This document shows, piece after piece, positions 54,001 through 64,000 of a stretch of 64,000 nucleotides of DNA. The notes beneath the pieces were generated by a model that saw only the letters and a list, made by a program, of their open reading frames with translations, searched no databases and had not been told where the DNA came from. Within the stretch, counting starts at the first letter, position 1. Each line of letters opens with the position of its first letter. Source of the stretch: Limnomonas spitsbergensis (lineage: Eukaryota > Chlorophyta > Chlorophyceae > Chlamydomonadales); NCBI GenBank assembly GCA_037349105.1, contig JAYJMM010000026.1:620001-684000 (forward strand), read 5' to 3'. Both the position numbers and the translations under genes were made by a program.

Positions 54001-54927
54001 AAAATAACAAATCGCCGTACTTGTCGTACGGCATCACGCATTGCCCAAAAAGTGGAGTAAATAAATTAACTTGGCATACCGTATTTCATTAGCGCGCAGG
54101 CCAAAAGAATTTACCAGCCGCAGTACAGGTAATTTCTCAATACCGTAATTTATCAAGGTTTAAAAATCGCGCGCAGGCCAAAAATAATTTACCAACGCAT
54201 CGCTAAAAAACAATCGTTCGTGCAACACTAAAACTGCCGCGCATCATTGTCAAGTAAGAAGTAAAAACTACGTATGGTTTCCAATCCTTCGTGCGTGTTA
54301 ACGAATCCCTTGGTGTAGGCGATCCCGAGGGACAGACCTTCCCGTACAGGATACGCGCATCCTTCCCCGTGTCATTGCGATTGTGGATCAATCTCTCGAC
54401 GGTACCTCAGTAATCTTTCATGCCGAGAGGTTTTACCAATCGTTCAGGCGACTCCAATACAGTTCTGTGCGATTACGCCGTTATCCAATTTGTGTGTAAG
54501 TAATTACGGTCAATTACGGCGTAACCCGTAATTGCGCGCTAGTAAGGTTTTTTAGCTTATACGCAATTAAGAGCGAGCTGTAATCTAGACCGCAAGCACG
54601 TTCTAGTAGATTTCAGGCTTTTGGGGACATCATTCATACATTTTCGAAGCTGGGAAGTTGCAGATCGTTGTGCGTGAACTCATAAGAAGATATCGTGAAG
54701 ATCAGAACAACTTCCACGTTAACGTGTCACGACTTTTCGTCAATTGACGGGTAGGTTCCGAGCCAAAAAAACCCATTTGCGGTCCGTAACCAGGGTTTCG
54801 TCTGTGGTTACGCCGAAAGCAACTTGCAGTAATTGCGGTGCAATCTGGGCGGTCCTGGTAAATTGCGCACAAATTGCACCGTCACCGCAAACCGTAATTT
54901 CACGAACCGCAAGGAAGCACAGCACTG
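51078..54927. repeat. Tandem unit 4 (3.85 kb)
   Basis: Closest to unit 3, with private changes such as one G lost in the F-box G-run. Confidence 0.95.
51921..53097 (-). pseudogene. F-box/LRR relic, copy 4
   Basis: As copy 3, but a run of seven G is six at about 53,067-53,072, shifting the F-box frame. TAG at 52,923-52,925 and 52,245-52,247. Confidence 0.8.
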
Positions 54928-55545
54928 TTTTCAAGTCGACGAATCGGCATGTTTGGGCGACGCGATTCAAATTTCCTGTGTCAGGTCGCACCACCGCCGA
55001 ATTTGGCATGGAAAGTCTGGCCACACTTTCAGTCCATGCCAAAGACCCATGGGTCTGGTGTTGGGGACATACAGCCGGCATTGAAATCACGCATGTCCCT
55101 GCCCGAGTCTGCCCATTTTGTCTCTCAGTTGACTCAGACGGTGGTAGTGCGCTATATATAACGAATTCGTCCTAGATAGCTCGACGGTACTTTGGCCAAC
55201 CGTCCGAGAGGTTCGGCCTTTGGCCGAATCCACCTCTTCCCGCTTTCGGCTCTCGCCGAACGTCCCTGTCGTGGCGTTCGGCGCTTTTCGCTTTAATTTG
55301 ACATATTTCGGCCGCTGAACTAACGGCGCCTACTTCCCTTCTAGCGAAGCCGACTGAGATTTCCTTGAATACCCTGTCTCATACTTTTGTGTTAATCGGT
55401 TTTAATTCCTTTATTTGTTTGTGATACTTACCTTATTTCCTCGCCTTTCCTTCCATTCTACAACATAACTTGTGTCACCACTTCCGGTTCCTTCACCTCA
55501 TTTTTTTGCTTTTCAAGCGAATTAAGGCACATGCGTTAGAGCCCT

Positions 55546-55872
55546 TCGGGCACGAAGGTGAATAATGTTAGGAGCTGGGGTTTTAGGGTTAAGGGTTTCA
55601 TTCTTAGAGTTTGAGATGAAATAAAAAACACAGGCGCTGACAAAAATATACGGGGAAATAAATCTGTCGGTCAGATCCAATTAGATCCCCAGGTTTGCCA
55701 ATAGCATGGAGCAATGTTAGTCTTGAGCATGCTGGTCCCTATAGATATCCAGAGGGGCCCAAAGTGCACTCTGATATCCACCACCATTACAATGCTTTAA
55801 TGTTATCCAAATATTAAAACTTCAAGGTTCCAGAACGTCAAGACATATGTTATTACAACCATGTATAACATG
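55546..55872. other. 330-bp subtype-specific segment with telomere-like motif
   Basis: Present in units 5, 6 (about 59,566-59,898) and 7 (about 63,589-63,920), absent from 1-4, where AGAGCCCTT joins directly to GCATTGCATTGCAC. Includes GGGGTTTTAGGGTTAAGGGT, which resembles plant/algal telomere repeats but is a single short copy. Confidence 0.7.
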
Positions 55873-56139
55873 CATTGCACATATGCCAGTGCATGTGGTT
55901 ACTATGCAATACAGTAACCGCTACTATGAAATTAAAAGAAATTGAACTTGCAGATTCATTTTCATCCATGAAGCATGGAGCACATATTCCATAATCAAAC
56001 ATAACTTATTTACCTAAATCAGGCATTCTTGATGTTCTGAAGTATAACATAAACATGTGCAAGGCATAAAGCGATGCACATTGGTGCAAGCTGCTAGAGT
56101 AAGAGACCTAGGAGACGTGGAAGAGATGTTCATGTTTTT

Positions 56140-57120
56140 CTATCTTGGCCAAGTAAGCCCTACTTGCAGCACAGTGGTATAACCCTTTTTGAAATGAACC
56201 AACGGTATATACCACGCGTATACTTGCGTGCATCCCCGGATGTTAATACGTCGCAACATAATGCAAGGTAACAAGGGCGACAAGTCCTCCACATTCTGGC
56301 AGAAGGAGATGTCCAGATGCTGCAGCATAGCGCAAGCTGATAGGGGTGACAAGTCCTCCACGTTCTAGCATAAGGAGATGTTGAGATGTTGCAGCGCAAC
56401 GCAAGCTGACAAGGGTGACAAGTCCTCCACCTTCCCACATGAAGAGAGATCGAGATGTTGCAGCGCAACGCAAGCTGACAAGGCTGACAAGTCCTCCACA
56501 TTCATGCATAAGGACAGGTCGAGATGTTGCAGCGCAACGCAAGCTGACAGGGCTGACAAGACTTCCACATTCTTGCAGAAAGAGATGTTGAGATGTTGCA
56601 GCGCAACGCAAGCTGACAAGGGTGACAAGTTTCCCACTTTCCAGCACCCATGGACGTTGAGATGTTGCAGCGCAACGCAAGCTGACAGGGCTGACAAGTC
56701 TCCCACTTTCCAGCAGTAGGAGATGTTGAGATGTTGCTGCGCAGCGCAAGCTGACAAGGGTGACAAGTCTCCTACTTCCAAGCACCCATGGACGTTGAGA
56801 TGCTGCAGCGCAACACAAGCTGACAAGGGTGACAAGTCTCCCACTTTCCAGCAGCAAGAGATGATCCCCTTGGGCAGCTCCACATGGGTCAGGCAGGGTG
56901 TACGTGAGATGACGATGTTGAGAACATTGCTATGAATTAGTCGGTCCAACTATGATGGTGGCTCTAGTTGAGGGGCCATGAGCACAAGTGGATTGTTGCA
57001 GCGCTCATACATGTCTCGGAGGCATTTCGATGTGGCGCGAATAGACCCCACTCCACCTCCAATGGCGCAAGATCTGGACCAACAGATCGGGGGGGAGCTT
57101 CGAGATGTAGTCTTGTTGAC
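56140..57120 (-). pseudogene. F-box/LRR relic, copy 5
   Basis: Second subtype. A 2-bp loss near 57,060 shifts the F-box frame. Junction TAG at 56,950-56,952. The TAG inside the LSP-SAC repeat is absent; instead AAG (Lys of CKNVED) has become TAG at 56,362-56,364. The C-terminus differs (GYTTVLQVGLTWPR). Confidence 0.8.
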
Positions 57121-58950
57121 CTGGGCGGAAAAGAGGGAGGCTGAGGTAAAATGCCAATTGTTCAGCCTTTTTACAGTACCATAAATCGAAACCTACCCAA
57201 AAGCAATTTAAATTTAAATGCGCAGCTAAGAAAGTAGTTAAGAAACGGCCGCGAAGCGTCGAAAATATAATTTCATTTAACGCCGCGCAGCGGGTAATGT
57301 ACGGTACTTAAACATTGCGCACCAGTTACTATCGTTTTAATTTCCGTCCGCGCTGCGCTTCAGCCAATACAGTAACACTCTGTCAAAACCCTCGTTTGAT
57401 GCTAGGAAGAACAGTACATAGTCCGCGAAACTCAGCATAGCCATCCTCCTCCTCCGCCGGTTCCTTATGCGCCTTCAGTACCAAAATATCTGGAGAAGAC
57501 CAACCTGGCCGGTTCCTGGCCTCAGGAAACATGCGGCTGTTGCGACCCCGAAACATCAGCAGTCGTCAGCACGTGTCTCTGCCCCCGAGCTTTGCTACGG
57601 GGACTGGCGTAAGGATCACTGGACGGATGTCTTAAGAAACAGTCGGGCGCTAGCGCGCAGCTTTTTGTGACATCTACTGTTTCTAATTCATAGCGCTCAC
57701 ACCCAAAATAGTTGTTTGGGCGCCTGACTGACACTCCGCGCAGCGGCGATTTTCAAATTATTATTATTAGCGCGCAGCCATGTCCGCATGGGCCAATCAT
57801 TAATTCACGTTGAGCGAAGTCTATCTCGATCCACGGTACTGTACGAGCCGTTCTTATCTTCACCCCTCCAGAAAATAATTAGAATGACCGTGCAGTTTTT
57901 GAATTCACCGCGCGGGTCAATAATAACAAATAAACCGTTCACACAATGCTGAATCTTCCACAGAGAACCTGCCGTACAAGTACCGGTACTGGCCCACTCG
58001 CGGCCAGTGATTTTGTGCGAGCCAAAATAACAAATCGCCGTACTTGTTGTACGGCATCACGCATTGCCCAAAAAGTGGAGTAAATAAATTAACTTGGCAT
58101 ACCGTATTTCATTAGCGCGCAGGCCAAAAGAATTTACCAGCCGCAGTACAGGTAATTTCTCAATACCGTAATTTATCAAGGTTTAAAAATCGCGCGCAGG
58201 CCAAAAATAATTTACCAACGCATCGCTAAAAAACAATCGTTCGTGCAACACTAAAACTGCCGCGCATCATTGTCAAGTAAGAAGTAAAAACTACGTATGG
58301 TTTCCAATCCTTCGTGCGTGTTAACGAATCCCTTGGTGTAGGCGATCCCGAGGGACAGACCTTCCCGTACAGGATACGCGCATCCTTCCCCGTGCCATTG
58401 CGATTGTGGATCAATCTCTCGACGGTACCTCAGTAATCTTTCATGCCGAGAGGTTTTACCAATCGTTCAGGCGACTCCAATGCAGTTCTGTGCGATTACG
58501 CCGTAATCCAATTTGTGTGTAAGTAATTACGGTCAATTACGGCGTAACACGTGATTGCGCGCAAGTAAGGTTTTTAGCTTACACGCAATTAAGAGCGAGC
58601 TGTAATCTAGACCGCAAGCACGTTCTAGTAGATTTCAGGCTTTTGGGGACATCAGTCATACATTTTTGAAGTTGGGAAGTTGCAGATCGTTGTGCGTGAA
58701 CTCATAAGAAGATATCGTGAAGATCAGAACAACTTCCACGTTAACTTGTCACGACTTTTCGTCAATTGACGGGTAGGTTCCGAGCCAAAAAAACCCATTT
58801 GCGGTCCGTAACCAGGGTTTCGTCTGTGGTTACGCCGAAAGCAACTTGCAATAATTGCGGTGCAATCTGGGCGGTCCTGGTAAATTGCGCACAAATTGCA
58901 CCGTCACCGCAAACCGTAATTTCACGAACCGCAAGGAAGCACAGCACTGT

Positions 58951-61900
58951 TTTCAAGTCGACGAATCGGCATGTTTGGGCGACGCGATTCAAATTTCCTG
59001 TGTCAGGTCGCACCACCGCCGAATTTGGCATGGAAAGTCTGGCCACACTTTCAGTCCATGCCAAAGACCCATGGGTCTGGTGTTGGGGACATACAGCCGG
59101 CATTGAAATCACGCATGTCCCTGCCCGAGTCTGCCCATTTTGTCTCTCAGTTGACTGAGACGGTGGTGGAGTGCGCTATATATAACGAATTCGTCCTTGA
59201 TAGCTCGACGGTACTTTGGCCAACCGTCCGCGAGGTTCGGCCTTTGGCCGAATCCACCTCTTCCCGCTTTCGGCTCTCGCCGAACGTCCCTGTCGTGGCG
59301 TTCGGCGCTTTTCGCTTTAATTTGACATATTTCGGCCGCTGAACTAACGGCGCCTACTTCCCTTCTAGCGAAGCCGACTGAGATTTCCTTGAATACCCTG
59401 TCTCATGCTTTTGTGTTAATCGGTTTTAATTCCTTTATCTGTTTGTGATACTTACCTTATTTCCTCGCCTTTCCTTCCATTCTACAACATAACTTGTGTC
59501 ACCACTTCCGGTTCCTTCACCTCACTTTTTTGCTTTTCAAGCGAATTAAGGCACATGCGGTAGAGCCCTTCGGGCACGAAGGCGTATAATGTTAGGAGCT
59601 GGGGTTTTAGGGTTAAGGGTTTCATTCTTAGAGTTTGAGATGAAATAAAAAACACAGGCGCTGACTAAAACATATGGGGAAATAAATCTGTCGGTCAGAT
59701 CCAATTAGATCCCCAGGTTTGCCAATAGCATAAAGTAATGTTAGTCTTGAGCATGCTGGTCCTTGTAGATATCCAGAGGGCCCAAAGTGCACTCTGATAT
59801 CCACCACAATTACAATGCTCAATCATTGCACAATCCAAATATTAAAACTTCAAGGTTCCAGAACGTCAAGACATATGTTATCACAACCATGTATAACATG
59901 CATTGCACATATGCCAGTGCATGTGGTTACTATGCAATACAGTAACCGCTACTATGAAATTAAAAGAAATTGAACTTGCAGATTCATTTTCATCCATGAA
60001 GCATGGAGCACATATTCCATAATCAAACATAACTTATTTACCTAAATCAGGCATTCTTGATGTTCTGAAGTATAACATAAACATGTGCAAGGCATAAAGC
60101 GATGCACATTGGTGCAAGCTGCTAGAGTAAGAGACCTAGGAGACGTGGAAGAGATGTTCATGTTTTTCTATCTTGGCCAAGTAAGCCCTACTTGCAGCAC
60201 AGTGGTATAACCCTTTTTGAAATGAACCAACGGTATATACCACGCGTATACTTGCGTGCATCCCCGGATGTTAATACGTCGCAACATAGTGCAAGGTAAC
60301 AAGGGCGACAAGTCCTCCACATTCTGGCAGAAGGAGATGCCCAGATGCTGCAGCATAGCGCAAGCTGATAGGGGTGACAAGTCCTCCACGTTCTAGCATA
60401 AGGAGATGTTGAGATGTTGCAGCGCAACGCAAGCTGACAAGGGTGACAAGTCCTCCACCTTCCCACATGAGGTACATGAGGAGAGATCGAGATGTTGCAG
60501 CGTAACGCAAGCTGACAAGAGTAACAAGTCCTCCACATTCCTGCATAATGAGAGGTCAAGATGTTGCAGCGCAACGCAAGCTGACAGGGCTAACAAGACT
60601 TCCACTTTCGTGCATCCTCGGACCTGGAGACGTTGCAACATTTTGCAAGCTGACAAGGGTGACAAGTCCTCCACCTTCCCACATGAAGAGAGATCGAGAT
60701 GTTGCAGCGCAACGCAAGCTGACAAGGGTGACAAGTCCTCCACATTCATGCATAAGGACAGGTCGAGATGTTGCAGCGCAACGCAAGCAGACAGGGCTGA
60801 CAAGACTTCCACATTCTTGCAGAAAGAGATGTCGAGATGTTGCAGCGCAACGCAAGCTGACAAGGGTGACAAGATTCTCACTTTCCAGCACCCATGGACG
60901 CTGAGATGTTGCAACGCAACGCAAGCTGACAGGGCTGACAAGTCTCCCACTTTCCAGCAGTAGGAGATGTTGAGATGTTGCAGCGCAGCGCAAGCTGACA
61001 AGGGTGACAAGTCTCCTACTTCCAAGCACCCATGGACGTTGAGATGCTGCAGCGCAACACAAGCTGACAAGGGTGACCAGTCTCCCACTTTCCAGCAGCA
61101 AGAGATGATCCCCTTGGGCAGCTCCACATGGGTCAGGCAGGGTGTACGTGAGATGACGATGTTGAGAACATTGCTGTGAATTAGTCGGTCCAACTATGAT
61201 GGTGGCTCTAGTTGAGGGGCCATGAGCACAAGTGGATTGTTGCAGCGCTCATACATGTCTCGGAGGCATTTCGATGTGGCGCGAATAGACCCCACTCCAC
61301 CTCCAATGGCGCAAGATCTGGACCAACAGATCGGGGGGGAGCTTCGAGATGTAGTCTTGTTGACCTGGGCGGAAAAGAGGGAGGCTGAGGTAAAATGCCA
61401 ATTGTTCAGCCTTTTTACAGTACCATAAATCGAAACCTACCCAAACGCAATTTAAATTTAAATGCGCAGCTAAGAAAGTAGTTAAGAAACGGCCGCGAAG
61501 CGGCGAAAATATAATTTCATTTAACGCCGCACAGCGGGTAATTAACGGTACTTAAACATTGCGCACCAGTTACAATCGTTTTAATTTCCGTCCGCGCTGC
61601 GCTTCAGCCAATACAGTAACACTCTGTCAAAACCCTCGTTTGATGCTAGGAAGAACAGTACATAGTCCGCGAAACTCAGCATAGTCATCCTCCTCCTCCG
61701 CCGGTTCCTTAAGCGCCTTCAGTACCAAAATATCTGGAGAAGACCAACCTGGCCGGTTCCTGGCCTCAGGAAACATGCGGCTGTTGCGACCCCGAAACAT
61801 CAGCAGTCGTCAGCACGTGTCTCTGCCCCCGAGCTTTGCTACGGGGACTGGCGTAAGGATCACTGGACGGATGTCTTATGAAACAGTCGGGCGCTAGCGC

Positions 61901-62972
61901 GCAGCTTTTTGTGACATCTACTGTTTCTAATTCATAGCGCTCACACCCAAAATAGTTGTTTGGGCGCCTGACTGACACTCCGCGCAGCGGCGATTTTCAA
62001 ATTATTATTATTAGCGCGCAGCCATGTCCGCATGGGCCAATCATTAATTCACGTTGAGCGAAGTCTATCTCGATCCACGGTACTATACGAGCCGTTCTTA
62101 TCTTCACCCCTCCAGAAAATAATTAGAATGACCGTGCAGTTTTTGAATTCACCGCGCGGGTCAATAATAACAAATAAACCGTTCACACAATGCTGAATCT
62201 TCCACATAGAACCTGCCGTACAAGTACCGGTACTGGCCCACTCGCGGCCAGTGATTTTGTGCGAGCCAAAATAACAAATCGCCGTACTTGTTGTACGGCA
62301 TCACGCATTGCCCAAAAAGTGGAGTAAATAAATTAACTTGGCATACCGTAGTTCATTAGCGGGCAGGCCAAAAGAATTTACCAGCCGCAGTACAGGTAAT
62401 TTCTCAATACCGTAATTTATCAAGGTTTAAAATAGGCCAAAAATAATTTACCAACGCATCGCTAAAAACAATCGTTCGTGCAACACTAAAACTGCCGCGC
62501 ATCATTGTCAAGTAAGAAGTAAAAACTACGTATGGTTTCCAATCCTTCGTGCGTGTTAACGAATCCCTTGGTGTAATTGCGCGCAAGTAAGGTTTTTAGC
62601 TTACACGCAATTAAGAGCGAGCTGTAATCTAGACCGCAAGCACGTTCTAGTAGATTTCAGGCTTTTGGGGACATCAGTCATACATTTTCGAAGTTGGGAA
62701 GTTGCAGATCGTTGTGCGTGAACTCATAAGAAGATATCGTGAAGATCAGAACAACTTCCACGTTAACTTGTCACGACTTTTCGTCAATTGACGGGTAGGT
62801 TCCGAGCCAAAAAAACCCATTTGCGGTCCGTAACCAGGGTTTCGTCTGTGGTTACGCCGAAAGCAACTTGCAATAATTGCGGTGCAATCTGGGCGGTCCT
62901 GGTAAATTGCGCACAAATTGCACCGTCACCGCAAACCGTAATTTCACGAACCGTAAGGAAGCACAGCACTGT
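58951..62972. repeat. Tandem unit 6 (4.02 kb), second subtype
   Basis: Has the longest LRR stretch, offset by a private deletion of about 215 bp at 62,574 (CTTGGTGTA joined to ATTGCGCGC). Confidence 0.95.
60168..61364 (-). pseudogene. F-box/LRR relic, copy 6
   Basis: Second subtype with about three more repeats than copy 5 and a 9-bp insertion (DLSSCTSCGKVEDL). TAG at 61,194-61,196 and 60,390-60,392. The F-box carries the same 2-bp loss as copy 5. Confidence 0.8.
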
Positions 62973-64000
62973 TTTCAAGTCGACGAATCGGCATGTTTGG
63001 GCGACGCGATTCAAATTTCCTGTGTCAGGTCGCACCACCGCCGAATTTGGCATGGAAAGTCTGGCCACACTTTCAGTCCATGCCAAAGACCCATGGGTCT
63101 GGTGTTGGGGACATACAGCCGGCATTGAAATCACGCATGTCCCTGCCCGAGTCTGCCCATTTTGTCTCTCAGTTGACTGAGACGGTGGTAGAGTGCGCTA
63201 TATATAACGAATTCGTCCTTGATAGCTCGACGGTACTTTGGCCAACCGTCCGCGAGGTTCGGCCTTTGGCCGAATCCACCTCTTCCCGCTTTCGGCTCTC
63301 GCCGAACGTCCCTGTCGTGGCGTTCGGCGCTTTTCGCTTTAATTTGACATATTTCGGCCGCTGAACTAACGGCGCCTACTTCCCTTCTAGCGAAGCCGAC
63401 TGAGATTTCCTTGAATACCCTGTCTCATACTTTTGTGTTAATCGGTTTTAATTCCTTTATCTGTTTGTGATACTTACCTTATTTCCTCGCCTTTCCTTCC
63501 ATTCTACAACATAACTTGTGTCACCACTTCCGGTTCCTTCACCTCACTTTTTTGCTTTTCAAGCGAATTAAGGCACATGCGTTAGAGCCCTTCGGGCACG
63601 AAGGCGTATAATGTTAGGACTGGGGTTTTAGGGTTAAGGGTTTCATTCTTAGAGTTTGAGATGAAATAAAAAACACAGGCGCTGACTAAAACATATGGGG
63701 AAATAAATCTGTCGGTCAGATCCAATTAGATCCCCAGGTTTGCCAATAGCATAAAGTAATGTTAGTCTTGAGCATGCTGGTCCTTGTAGATATCCAGAGG
63801 GCCCAAAGTGCACTCTGACATCCACCACAATTACAATGCTCAATCATTGCACAATCCAAATATTAAAACTTCAAGGTTCCAGAACGTCAAGACATATGTT
63901 GTCACAACCATGTATAACATGCATTGCACATATGCCAGTGCATGTGGTTACTATGCAATACAGTAACCGCTACTATGAAATTAAAAGAAATTGAACTTGC
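62973..64000. repeat. Tandem unit 7 (partial, second subtype)
   Basis: Runs to the window edge and carries the 330-bp segment. It stops before its F-box/LRR region, so the array continues beyond the window. Confidence 0.93.

Larger units (their letters stand above)
54928..58950. repeat. Tandem unit 5 (4.02 kb), second subtype
   Basis: Holds about 330 bp (about 55,546-55,872) absent from units 1-4 and a different LRR 3' end. It shares these with units 6 and 7. Confidence 0.95.

Noticed and set aside
55577..55600. Interstitial telomere
   Set aside because: Only one or two imperfect TTTAGGG-like units are present (also near 24,760); too short to be a telomere relic.

Overview
The window is nuclear DNA of a eukaryote, most likely a green alga. 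The clearest gene, on the minus strand at 24.2-35.0 kb, is a plant/algal-type isocitrate-lyase/PEP-mutase family gene cut into about 14 small exons with GT-AG junctions (one probably GC-AG) and a plastid-targeting-like N-terminus. The rest is satellite DNA, retroelement debris and tandemly duplicated gene relics. The clade is inferred; nothing in the window names a species.

Layout. (1) 1-15,836: a huge 87-bp minisatellite (29 codons per unit) in higher-order blocks of mostly 11 or 13 units. Almost every block carries exactly two 86-bp units, so the reading frame rotates block by block. (2) 15,837-19,679: the repeat runs directly into a gag-like polyprotein region spread over four overlapping plus-strand frames; no reverse transcriptase or integrase is visible. 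(3) 19,757-20,606: two diverged tandem copies of a ~430-bp sequence. (4) 20.6-24.1 kb: no convincing gene; strong hairpins at 21.1-21.5 kb and three 3' tails of a LINE-like element. (5) 24,171-34,962 (minus): the mutase/lyase gene. Its catalytic core is complete (GDGDTG, EDQ, KSCGH, ARTD), followed by an unusual extension of about 155 residues. Its introns hold minisatellites, hairpins, a LINE fragment and decayed copies of the neighbouring exon edges. (6) 35.5-37.0 kb (minus): LINE remnants, including a reverse-transcriptase C-terminal zinc-knuckle region. (7) 37-39.6 kb: no convincing gene; a ~0.5-kb MITE-like element with terminal inverted repeats and a probable target duplication. (8) 39,665-64,000: six complete and one partial tandem copies of a 3.7-4.0-kb unit. 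Each complete unit carries a minus-strand F-box/leucine-rich-repeat open region interrupted by a TAG at the same F-box/LRR junction.

Only the mutase/lyase gene looks like an ordinary functional gene. Main points for a second look: the intronic decoy exon junctions; the frame-rotating satellite fused to a gag-like ORF; the F-box/LRR array sharing one in-frame TAG in all six copies; and the MITE and palindromes.
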